Part shown: one piece after another, positions 14,966 to 22,392 of the stretch
Layout: each line of letters starts with the position of its first letter
Numbering within the stretch: position 1 is the first letter of the stretch
NCBI GenBank assembly: GCA_047517485.1
Contig: JAKZSU010000057.1
Coordinates: 1-25,930, forward strand
Direction of reading: 5' to 3'
DNA from: JAKZSU01 sp047517485
Lineage (GTDB): Bacteria > Pseudomonadota > Alphaproteobacteria > UBA7887
Length of the DNA stretch: 25,930 nucleotides
The notes under the pieces: model-generated
Database searches by the model: none
Seen by the model: the letters and a program-made list of their open reading frames with translations, nothing else
What the model was told of the DNA's origin: nothing
Translations under genes and position numbers: made by a program

Positions 14966-15961
14966 TCATTCGACCTGGGCGCGCCCGATGGTGTTGGTAT
15001 CGGCGCCAAACCAGATGGTTCCGGTCGAACGGTGGTAGGTCATGTGGCGGACCGTGCCGCCGCCGGACGGCAGCGGTGTCACGCTGAAAAAGCGCTCGCG
15101 AATGGGATCAAACCCGACGAACAGGTTGGGGCTGGACCCGGTCTCGACCAGCCAAATCCGGTCTCGGGAGTCGACCGCCATGGCGTAGGGGCTGGCGTTC
15201 TCGCCCGACGGCAAGGGCCATTCGCGATACGACCCCATCGCGGGATCGAACGCGCCGAGAAAACCACCGGCATAGTCGACATACCAAACCCGACCATCGG
15301 AGGTGACCACCAGCCGGCGCGGGCGGGCGTCGTTGCGCGGTAGTACATATTCGGTCAAGACCAATGTCTCGGGATCGACCGAGGCCAGTTTGTTGGTGCC
15401 GAACAAGGCGATCCAGGGCGTGCCGTCGGGCGCAACGACGATGCCGTAAGGACGCGCGCGCCGGGTCGGCACCGCGACGAGATCGACGCGTCTGTCGCGA
15501 ACCGTTAGTCTACCAATATAATTGCCGCCTTGCACGGTAAACCAAATATCACCGGCCTTGTCGAACACCAGGGTGTGTGGATCGCGCGCGGCCTTTATTG
15601 GCATCGCGATCTTTTCGATCTCGCCGCTTTCCGGATCGTATCGCCCGATATAGCCTTTGCGATTTGCGGCGAACCATATCGCGCCGTGCGTATCGACGAT
15701 CAGATTGTGCGGCCCAACGCCGGGTTCGAGATCGACCTTGTGGAACGCTTCCGTCGCCACGTCGAAACGGCCGAGGTAATCACCGCCTTGGCCGACGAAC
15801 CAAATTAGTTTGCCGCCTCGAGTGTCGGGATCGCGCGGCCTGGTGTATTCGTAGGGAACCTCCCATTCGCGGATCTCGATCGAATCCGACGCCCAAACCG
15901 GGGTGGCGATTACCGGGATGGCGATCACGGTGGCGATTATCGGAAGTCCAAATCTGGTCAT
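14966..15961 (-). CDS. Secreted Vgb-like (virginiamycin B lyase family) beta-propeller
   Basis: 331-aa protein with a Sec signal peptide (residues 1-24, ending TPVWA), so periplasmic or secreted. The mature part is a repeated propeller. The blade motif of the PHxLxxD..GxIWF kind recurs at about residues 84, 128, 171, 214, 258 and 304, every ~43-46 residues, with one more IWF-type strand at 52-55, giving about seven blades. This matches the Vgb/SMP-30-like family, whose characterised member linearises streptogramin B. Most chromosomal homologues have no known substrate. The start overlaps the cofC stop by 4 nt (ATGA), which makes it the last gene of the F420 operon by translational coupling. 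Antibiotic resistance should not be assumed. It could be a binding or lactone-acting protein linked to the metabolised compound. Confidence 0.85.
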   Translation of the reverse strand: MTRFGLPIIATVIAIPVIATPVWASDSIEIREWEVPYEYTRPRDPDTRGGKLIWFVGQGGDYLGRFDVATEAFHKVDLEPGVGPHNLIVDTHGAIWFAANRKGYIGRYDPESGEIEKIAMPIKAARDPHTLVFDKAGDIWFTVQGGNYIGRLTVRDRRVDLVAVPTRRARPYGIVVAPDGTPWIALFGTNKLASVDPETLVLTEYVLPRNDARPRRLVVTSDGRVWYVDYAGGFLGAFDPAMGSYREWPLPSGENASPYAMAVDSRDRIWLVETGSSPNLFVGFDPIRERFFSVTPLPSGGGTVRHMTYHRSTGTIWFGADTNTIGRAQVE

Positions 15962-16587
15962 CGTCTCGCACCTAAAGATGTTTCTCCAACGTTTGGCGAG
16001 GACTCAAGAGCCTCGACGTCAGCGGGCGTGTCGATGTCGAAGCCGATGCCGGCGAGATCCGTTATCGTGGTCGAGAGTCCGAGTCGTTCAGCTTCGGCAC
16101 GGTGCGCTTCGGCACTGGCCTCGCCGAACGCAAAATGAAAACCGTTTGGGCGGGTCAGATATAGCGCGTTGGTTCCGCTACCGTGGCGGTCGCGGCAGAT
16201 TACCGCCGCCGCCTCGCCGCGCGCCCGGTCGCGAACCGCTCGCACTTCGTCGGCGGTAACCAGCGGTAGATCGCTCGAGATGATCAGAATTCGCTCGGCG
16301 CCCTGCGCTAGCCCATGGTCGCGGGCAAATTCGACCGCTCGATTGAGGCCACCACCACGCGGCTCGTCGATCGCCGCCGCACCGAGGGCCTCCGCGAAGC
16401 GGCGGGTTTCGGCGCAGCCGCTCACCACCAGGAGGTGCTCGGCATCGAAGCCATCGCGCACCGTCGCTATGACATGGCTGAGCGCGTTCTCATTGAACCG
16501 CCGGCGCCGCGCCGGTGACAGCACTTCGGCCAGTCGCGACTTGCCATCGACCAGCGACTTCACCGGAATGATCACCCAACCCGTCAT
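15958..16587 (-). CDS. cofC: Phospholactate/phosphoglycerate guanylyltransferase, CofC
   Basis: Nucleotidyltransferase of coenzyme F420 synthesis: it activates a three-carbon phospho-acid with GTP for transfer to Fo by CofD. It has 209 aa, the normal size. The GTP/Mg region IPVKSLVDGKSRLAEVLS is near the N-terminus, ISSDLPLVTADEV is the metal-binding part, and GSGTNALYL and HFAFGEASAEAHRAEAE form the substrate side. Whether it uses 2-phospholactate, phosphoenolpyruvate or 3-phosphoglycerate cannot be read from these motifs. Its start overlaps the cofD stop by 4 nt, and its stop overlaps the propeller start by 4 nt. Confidence 0.93.
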   Translation of the reverse strand: MTGWVIIPVKSLVDGKSRLAEVLSPARRRRFNENALSHVIATVRDGFDAEHLLVVSGCAETRRFAEALGAAAIDEPRGGGLNRAVEFARDHGLAQGAERILIISSDLPLVTADEVRAVRDRARGEAAAVICRDRHGSGTNALYLTRPNGFHFAFGEASAEAHRAEAERLGLSTTITDLAGIGFDIDTPADVEALESSPNVGETSLGARR

Positions 16588-17552
16588 GCTCCGGTCCTCA
16601 AGGTATCGGCAAACGCCAATACTTGCTCGGCCAGCCGGGCGCTGTCGTCGCGATCGCGCATGATCGCGTCGGTGATCAAGACCGCCGTGCCACTTGCTCT
16701 AATCGCCGGCGCCGCTTCGGTATCGACTGCGTCGATCACCAGCCCGTCGAGGGCAAGGTCGCGATAGAACGCGGCGACTCCGGTCGCCGACGGCTCATGG
16801 CCGAGGCTGCGCATCACCGCCGCCGCTGGCCCCTTGACCGCCTTGCCGCCAATGATCGGCGATATCGCCACCAAGGGGACGCGGCGGCGGGCGATCATCG
16901 TGCGCACCAGGGGTACATCGAGGATCGGCAGGATGCTGAGCACCGGGTTCGATGGACATATGACGATCGCGGCCAGCGCCTCGTCGGCGAGCGCGGCGGC
17001 AAATGGCGGGCTCGGCGCGGCGGCATCGATGCCGGCGAAATCGATGCCGCTAACTTCGGGCGCGGCGCGCAGGCGGACGAAATAATCCTGAAACGCCAGG
17101 CGGCCTTGGTCGGTCTCCAGCATCGTCCGGACCGGGTCGTTGCTCATCGGCACGATCGCGTGGGCAACGCCAAACCGCGCGGCGAGCGCGCCGGTTACCG
17201 CGGTCAAAGTCCGCCCCTCGGCGAGCAGACGGGTGCGCTCGATATGGGTCGCTAGGTCCTGATCGCCGAGCTTGAACCAGGTTTCGCCGCCGAGCGCTTC
17301 GAGTGCCGCCATGAAATGCCAGGTCTCGCCAGCGAGACCCCAGCCGGTTTCCAGATTGTTGCGGCCGGCCAGGGTGTACATGATGGTGTCGATGTCAGGC
17401 GAGACATGGAGGCCGAGATGCTCGAAATCGTCGCCGGTATTGACCACGACGGTCAGTGCCTCAGGGGGCAAGACCATCGCCAAGCCGCGCGCGAGCTTGG
17501 CACCGCCGACACCGCCGGCAAGCGCGAGAACCGTTGCGGGGGGTGGGCTCAT
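16584..17552 (-). CDS. cofD: 2-phospho-L-lactate transferase, CofD (FbiA type)
   Basis: Transfers the phospho-acid moiety from the CofC product to Fo, giving F420-0 or dehydro-F420-0; cytosolic. It has 322 aa, as usual. The N-terminal Fo/nucleotide site ALAGGVGGAKLARGLA is followed by VVNTGDDFEHLGLHVSPDIDTIMYTLAG in overlapping form, a near-perfect family signature. Further on are HAIVPMSNDPVRT and CPSNPVLSILPIL. Both ends overlap neighbours by 4 nt (cofE upstream, cofC downstream), so expression is coupled. No oddities were seen. Confidence 0.96.
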   Translation of the reverse strand: MSPPPATVLALAGGVGGAKLARGLAMVLPPEALTVVVNTGDDFEHLGLHVSPDIDTIMYTLAGRNNLETGWGLAGETWHFMAALEALGGETWFKLGDQDLATHIERTRLLAEGRTLTAVTGALAARFGVAHAIVPMSNDPVRTMLETDQGRLAFQDYFVRLRAAPEVSGIDFAGIDAAAPSPPFAAALADEALAAIVICPSNPVLSILPILDVPLVRTMIARRRVPLVAISPIIGGKAVKGPAAAVMRSLGHEPSATGVAAFYRDLALDGLVIDAVDTEAAPAIRASGTAVLITDAIMRDRDDSARLAEQVLAFADTLRTGA

Positions 17553-18352
17553 CGGAACAGATCCAACTCGGCCGGGCGCAGCAAGTCGCGGGCACTTCCG
17601 TCACCGCCATAGGGGACGCCGCGCGCGAGCACGATCGGGGTGCCCTGATCCCCCTGCCCCATCATCAGCGACGCGGCGGCGGCGAGTTCGTCGGCCACCG
17701 CGACCTCGCTGACTTGCAACGCTCGCCCATGCCGATCGGCGTGGCCACGCAGATCGACCAGCGCCGACAGCCCGCTCGCACCGAGCGCGATACCGACGGT
17801 GCCGAGCCGCCATGCCCGTCCAATGCTGTCGTTGACGATCACGCCGACATCGACTTTGCCCCGGCGCGCCAGCGCCCGGCGCAGATCGGCGCAGGACCGG
17901 TCGGCGTCCTCGGGCAGCAGCAGAACCCGTTCGCGGCCCTCGTCGGGCGCCACGTTCGAGGCGTCGATGCCGGCGTTGGCGAGCACCACGCCGTTGCGAT
18001 GCTCGACGATCAGCACCCCCGGCCGTTGGCGCACCACGCGGATCGACTCAGCCAATATGAGTTCGACCAGGCGGGGATCCTTATCGACCTCGGCGGCTAG
18101 GGTTACGGCCCGCGCCGAGGGCGTTACTTCGTCGAGAAAGACCGCGCGCCCTTCTGCCTTGGAGACAATTTTCTGGGCGATCACCAGCACATCGCGGCCG
18201 CGCAACGCGCACCCGGTCGCGCGCAGCGCGGCCAGCACGATTTCGGCGAGATCGTCGCCGACCACCACCTCGGGCACGCCGGTGAGCGGTTGCAGCCTCA
18301 GCGCGGCCGAACCGAGGTCGGTTAGGGAGTCCTCCGCCATCTTCGATCTCAC
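17549..18352 (-). CDS. cofE: F420-0:gamma-glutamyl ligase, CofE (single domain)
   Basis: Adds glutamates to F420-0 using GTP. Motifs: VLVIAQKIVSKAEGRAV, RVVRQRPGVLIVEH, ANAGIDASNV and VIVNDSIGRAWRLGTVGIALG. The last usually has D-T/S-F-G-R-P-W-R, so this copy shows SIGRAW instead. It has about 267 aa and stops after the ligase domain: there is no FbiB-type nitroreductase domain. Two starts are possible. The GTG at 18352 overlaps the npdG stop by 4 nt (GTGA), like the other junctions here, and is chosen. The ATG at 18340 gives a protein 4 residues shorter. The upstream open frame to 18550 is a shadow of npdG. It is between npdG and cofD in the operon. Confidence 0.93.
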   Translation of the reverse strand: MRSKMAEDSLTDLGSAALRLQPLTGVPEVVVGDDLAEIVLAALRATGCALRGRDVLVIAQKIVSKAEGRAVFLDEVTPSARAVTLAAEVDKDPRLVELILAESIRVVRQRPGVLIVEHRNGVVLANAGIDASNVAPDEGRERVLLLPEDADRSCADLRRALARRGKVDVGVIVNDSIGRAWRLGTVGIALGASGLSALVDLRGHADRHGRALQVSEVAVADELAAAASLMMGQGDQGTPIVLARGVPYGGDGSARDLLRPAELDLFR

Positions 18353-19038
18353 GCGCCCGATGGCCGGTCGATGCCGGTAATCCGTATGCCGGCGGCGCGC
18401 GCCTTGTAGCGCTTGTTGATCGCGATCAGCGCCGAGGTCAGCGCCTCGGCCACCGCTGAATTGGCCAGTGGACCGGCGTGCCAGGCGACCAGGCCAATCG
18501 CGTTGGCGAGGCCGATCACGGTTTCGCGTGCCGCCACGTCGTCGCCGCATACCAGCACGTCGCAGTCGATGTCCCGGTCGAGTTCGGCCAAGAGATGCGC
18601 CGAGACGTTCTGGAACGCCGAAACCACGCGCACTCCCGGCCCGAGCTCGCTTTGCAGCGCCGCGACCGCCGAGCCGCCTTCGGGAAGCTGCACGCGCGCG
18701 ACCTTGGGCGGCACCAGCGGCACCGTCGCATCGATCAGGATCTTGCCGTCGAGCAGCGGTGCGACTTCACGCGCCACCGCCATTTGCGCCGCGTACGGCA
18801 CGGTCAACAACGCGATATCCGCGGTCTCGGCGGCTTCAATGTTGGTTGCATGGGTGATCCGGTCGGACCCGAGCCGCGCGTTGAGCGCCGCCGCCGCTTC
18901 GCGCGCGCGCTCGACGGTACGCGAGCCGATGATCACCGGGTAGCCGGCATGGGCCAACCGCAGCGCCAGACCGCCGCCCTCGGCACCGGTTCCGCCGAGC
19001 ACCGCAAGGCTTGGCGGACTATTCTCCTCGCCGGTCAC
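18349..19038 (-). CDS. npdG: F420H2:NADP+ oxidoreductase (Fno/NpdG)
   Basis: Transfers hydride between NADP(H) and F420, probably recharging F420H2 from NADPH for the LLM enzymes. It has 229 aa, typical of the family. The N-terminal Rossmann motif LAVLGGTGAEGGGLALRLA is followed by IIGSRTVERA, where the SR pair fits the NADP 2'-phosphate. The middle has LLTVPYAAQ and ILIDATVPL; the C-terminal half carries the F420-binding HAGPLANSAVAEALTS area. The start is GTG at 19038, overlapping the cofGH stop by 4 nt. Placing the regenerating enzyme inside the synthesis operon supports in vivo F420 use by this host. Confidence 0.94.
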   Translation of the reverse strand: MTGEENSPPSLAVLGGTGAEGGGLALRLAHAGYPVIIGSRTVERAREAAAALNARLGSDRITHATNIEAAETADIALLTVPYAAQMAVAREVAPLLDGKILIDATVPLVPPKVARVQLPEGGSAVAALQSELGPGVRVVSAFQNVSAHLLAELDRDIDCDVLVCGDDVAARETVIGLANAIGLVAWHAGPLANSAVAEALTSALIAINKRYKARAAGIRITGIDRPSGA

Positions 19039-21461
19039 GCGCGCCTTCGTGCCGGCGCGGTGAGCACCACCGGTTCCAGTTCCGCCGCGTTCAGCGACCG
19101 CTGGTGGCGCTCGGCGGCGACCGGCCGGTAGAGCGTGGTGCGTTGCAGCGCGATACGGTCGATCGATCCGATCAGCGCTTCCATGGTCGCCGGCGACATC
19201 TCCTGGCCATGGGTGGTGCCGGCGGCGCGCGATATGCTTTCGTTCATCAGCGTGCCGCCGAGATCGTTGGCGCCGGCCCCGAGACAGACGCGCGCGCCGT
19301 CCTCGCCGAGCTTGACCCAGGAGACCTGGATGTTGGGGATGTGCGGATGCAGCGCCAGTCGGGCGACCGCGTGCATCAGTACCACCTCGCGGAAAGTCGG
19401 CCCCTTACGCGCGCCGCCGGCGCGATAGATCGGCGCTTCCATATGGACGAATGGCAGCGGCACGAACTCGGTGAATCCGCCGGTGCGCATCTGCAAGGTG
19501 CGAATATGCACCAGATGTCGTGCCCACGACCGCACCGGTTCCATGTGGCCGAACATGATGGTCGATGTGGTGCGCAATCCGAGCCCGTGCGCCGCCTCCA
19601 TCACCGCGAGCCATTCGCCGGTGCGGACTTTGTCGGGGCACAGGGTGGCGCGCACTTCGTCGTCAAGAATTTCCGCCGCCGTGCCCGGCAATGTCCCGAG
19701 ACCAACGTCCTTGAGCCGGGCAAGAAAATCCGCGACCGAGACGCCCAAGGTGTGCGCGCCCTGCCAGACTTCGAGGGGCGAAAACGCGTGGATATGCATG
19801 TCCGGCACTGCTTGTTTGACCGCCCGACACAAGCCGAGGTAGGTCTCGCCGGTATAGTCGGGATGGATGCCGCCCTGCATGCAAACCTCGGTGGCGCCGC
19901 GCTGCCAGGCCTCGCGCGCCCGGCGCACCACCTCGTCGGTCGCCAGATCGTACGGGGCGCCGCGCAGGCTATCGGCACCGGCGCTCTTGGCGAAGGCGCA
20001 GAACCGGCATTTGAAGGAGCACATGTTGGTGTAATTGATGTTGCGGTTGACGACATAGGTCACCACCTCACCGACGACCGAGGCGCGCAACGCGTCCGCG
20101 GCCGCGCAGACCGCGTCAAAGTCGGCGCCGCGTGCTCCGAACAGGCGGACGATCTCGTCCTCGGTCAGAAGGTTTCCGTCGGTCGCGGTGTCGATCGCGC
20201 GGCCGATCGCGGCATCGACACGGCTCAGGCCCGGCGCGCGCGGTATCTCATCGGCCGGTGGGGTCGCGGCGGCGCCCGGCGACCATTGGTGGACCCGCGC
20301 GAAGCCGCTCGAGTCGGTCGCGCGTATCAAGGGAGTCACCAGCCCGGGATCGACCCAGCGGTGTGGGTCGGCGCAATAGCCGGGATAAATCGCCAACCGC
20401 TCGACCAGGCGATGTCCCGCCGCCTCGGTGCGCGCGCGTAAATCGTCGAGATGCGGCCACGGCGCCTCGGGATTGACGTGGTCCGGGGTGACCGGCGAAA
20501 CCCCGCCCCAATCGTTCAGTCCGGCGCCGAGCAGGCGCGGATATTCGTCGGCGCTCAAGTTCGGCGGCGCCTGGATATTCGCCGCCGTGCCGAAGATTAG
20601 CCGCGTCGCGGCGATGGTCCACGCCAGCTCGTCAAGATCCGGCTCGGCCGCGTCGGCCATGCGCGTCCCCGGCTTGGCACGGAAGTTCTGCACGATGATT
20701 TCTTGGATGTGCCCGTATCGGCGGTGCAAATCGCGTAGCGCCAAGAATGCGTCGACGCGTTCCGCGCGGGTCTCGCCGATGCCGATCAGGATTCCCGAGG
20801 TCAGCGGTACGCGCGCTTCGCCGGCGAGCCGGATGGTCTCAAGGCGCGCCTTGGGGCGCTTGTCCGGCGAGCCGAAATGCGGCCCGCCGCGGTCGCACAA
20901 CCGATCGGCGGCGCTTTCGAGCATGATGCCTTGTGACACCGAAACCGCGCGCAGCGCGGCGAGCTGGTCGGCGTCGAGCACCCCCGGATTGACGTGCGGC
21001 AATAGTGTGGTTTCTCGCAGCACCAGCGCGCACATCGCCACCAGATAATCGACCGTCGTGGCATAGCCGAGATCGGCCAGCGCCTGGCGCGCGGTCGCGT
21101 AGCGAAGCTCGGGTTTGTCGCCGAGAGTGAACAGCGCTTCCTTACAGCCCTGGCGCTCGCCGGCGCGCGCGATCGCCAGAACTTGGTCGGGCGTCAGGTA
21201 AGCGGGCTCGCCCGGTCGCGGTGGATGGGCGAACGTACAATAGTGGCAAACATCGCGGCATAAGTGGGTGAGCGGCACAAAGACTTTTCGCGAATAAGAC
21301 ACCACATTGCCGTGTCCGTGATCGCGTAGCGCCGCGGCCGCGCCGAGCAGGTGGCCCGGCTCGGCGCGGGCCAACAGATCCCGCAGGTCCGGCTCCGGAA
21401 GTCCGGAGACCGCGCCTGGATCTTCGCGCAACAGCGCGCCTATGGTGTTCTCGTTCATCAT
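19035..21461 (-). CDS. fbiC: 7,8-didemethyl-8-hydroxy-5-deazariboflavin (Fo) synthase, fused CofG-CofH (FbiC)
   Basis: Makes Fo from tyrosine and 5-amino-6-ribitylaminouracil through two radical-SAM halves in one 808-aa chain. The N-terminal CofG half (about 1-395) has its [4Fe-4S] motif CRDVCHYC (C68, C72, C75). The C-terminal CofH half (about 410-808) has CSFKCRFC (C481, C485, C488), preceded by NRNINYTNM. Both CX3CX2C motifs are intact. The fusion order matches actinobacterial FbiC; archaea keep two genes. ATG at 21461 or the next codon at 21458; the ribosome site is weak. It follows the LLM gene by 36 nt, and its stop overlaps npdG by 4 nt. It is the first committed gene of the cofactor set. 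Confidence 0.96.
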   Translation of the reverse strand: MMNENTIGALLREDPGAVSGLPEPDLRDLLARAEPGHLLGAAAALRDHGHGNVVSYSRKVFVPLTHLCRDVCHYCTFAHPPRPGEPAYLTPDQVLAIARAGERQGCKEALFTLGDKPELRYATARQALADLGYATTVDYLVAMCALVLRETTLLPHVNPGVLDADQLAALRAVSVSQGIMLESAADRLCDRGGPHFGSPDKRPKARLETIRLAGEARVPLTSGILIGIGETRAERVDAFLALRDLHRRYGHIQEIIVQNFRAKPGTRMADAAEPDLDELAWTIAATRLIFGTAANIQAPPNLSADEYPRLLGAGLNDWGGVSPVTPDHVNPEAPWPHLDDLRARTEAAGHRLVERLAIYPGYCADPHRWVDPGLVTPLIRATDSSGFARVHQWSPGAAATPPADEIPRAPGLSRVDAAIGRAIDTATDGNLLTEDEIVRLFGARGADFDAVCAAADALRASVVGEVVTYVVNRNINYTNMCSFKCRFCAFAKSAGADSLRGAPYDLATDEVVRRAREAWQRGATEVCMQGGIHPDYTGETYLGLCRAVKQAVPDMHIHAFSPLEVWQGAHTLGVSVADFLARLKDVGLGTLPGTAAEILDDEVRATLCPDKVRTGEWLAVMEAAHGLGLRTTSTIMFGHMEPVRSWARHLVHIRTLQMRTGGFTEFVPLPFVHMEAPIYRAGGARKGPTFREVVLMHAVARLALHPHIPNIQVSWVKLGEDGARVCLGAGANDLGGTLMNESISRAAGTTHGQEMSPATMEALIGSIDRIALQRTTLYRPVAAERHQRSLNAAELEPVVLTAPARRRA

Positions 21462-21497
21462 TGCGTCAATACTATCCGGTCGCCGGCGGCCGTCCGG

Positions 21498-22334
21498 CTA
21501 TTCGATTAGGTCCGCGTAACCGTCGAGGCGGCGTAGCACGTCGTCGCGCGGTTCCGACGGCACCACGATCAAGGCGCCGTCGACACCGGCTTCGGCGTAG
21601 CCGGCGAACACTTCGGCATCGGGCTTGGCGCCGAACACCGAGACCCCGATGGTGCTCCAGTCGCGCCCCGCCGCATCGGCAACCTCGCGCAATTGTGCAA
21701 TACCGGCGGCCATGTCGAAGCCGCCGCGGCCGCGCGGCAGCCAGCCGTCACAGAAATCGACCACCCGGCGCATCGTATGGATCGATTCGCCGCCGAGATA
21801 GAGTGGCGGATGCGGCGATTGGACCGGTTTGGGATAAGACCATACCGGGTCGAAATCGACGAAGTCGCCGTGGAATGCCGCTTCCTCTTCGGTCCACAGC
21901 GCTTTCATCGCGCGCACCCGCTCTTCGAGCAGTTTGAACCGGGTCTCGGGCGCGGTGCCATGGTTTTCCATTTCGTCGACGTTCCAGCCGGCGCCCATGC
22001 CGAACATCATCCGCCCGCCGGACAGCAGATCGAGACTGGCCACTGCTTTGGCGGTGGCAAGCGGCTCGCGTTGCGGGATCAGGCAGATACCGGTACCGAT
22101 GGTTAGCGTCTTGGTCGCGGCGGCGGCGAACGACAGCGCGACGAACGGGTCGAGCGAATGCGAATATTCCTTGGGCAGCGGCTTGCCGCCCGGCCATGGG
22201 GTGCGCCGGCTGGTCGGAATATGGGTATGCTCGGGCACCAGTAGCGTGTCGAAGCCGCGCTCTTCGAGCGCCGGCGCGAGTTCGGTCATCGAAATCGTGT
22301 ATTCGGTCGGGAAAATGATCACGCCGGTTTTCAT
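21498..22334 (-). CDS. LLM-class F420-dependent oxidoreductase (TIGR03619-like)
   Basis: TIM-barrel hydride-transfer enzyme, 278 aa. Characteristic parts: ALEERGFDTLLVPEHTHIP (about 20-38), FAAAATKTLTIGTGICLIPQREPLATAK in overlapping form (about 72-100), SGGRMMFGMGAGWN, and HPPLYLGGESIHTMRRVVDFCDGWLPRG. This pattern resembles the TIGR03619 F420-dependent group, and the position directly before cofGH makes F420 the likely cofactor. The frame is open to 22775, but the first 147 codons are an arginine- and proline-rich shadow of the cyclase gene. The ATG at 22334 has AGGA 8 nt upstream and gives a clean N-terminus (MKTGVIIFPTEY). The substrate is unknown; it may act with the neighbouring catabolic genes. 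Confidence 0.91.
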   Translation of the reverse strand: MKTGVIIFPTEYTISMTELAPALEERGFDTLLVPEHTHIPTSRRTPWPGGKPLPKEYSHSLDPFVALSFAAAATKTLTIGTGICLIPQREPLATAKAVASLDLLSGGRMMFGMGAGWNVDEMENHGTAPETRFKLLEERVRAMKALWTEEEAAFHGDFVDFDPVWSYPKPVQSPHPPLYLGGESIHTMRRVVDFCDGWLPRGRGGFDMAAGIAQLREVADAAGRDWSTIGVSVFGAKPDAEVFAGYAEAGVDGALIVVPSEPRDDVLRRLDGYADLIE

Positions 22335-22392
22335 GCGAGCAATCCTATCAATCCTGTTCAGAGCCCGACCACCATAGGCGCCCGTTTGGACC

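Noticed and set aside
14966..15961. Calling the propeller a streptogramin resistance enzyme
   Set aside because: The fold matches, but the family is broad, the context is metabolic and the catalytic residues could not be confirmed by alignment.
19011..20441. 476-codon open frame on the plus strand
   Set aside because: Antisense to cofGH, whose radical-SAM motifs are intact on the other strand.
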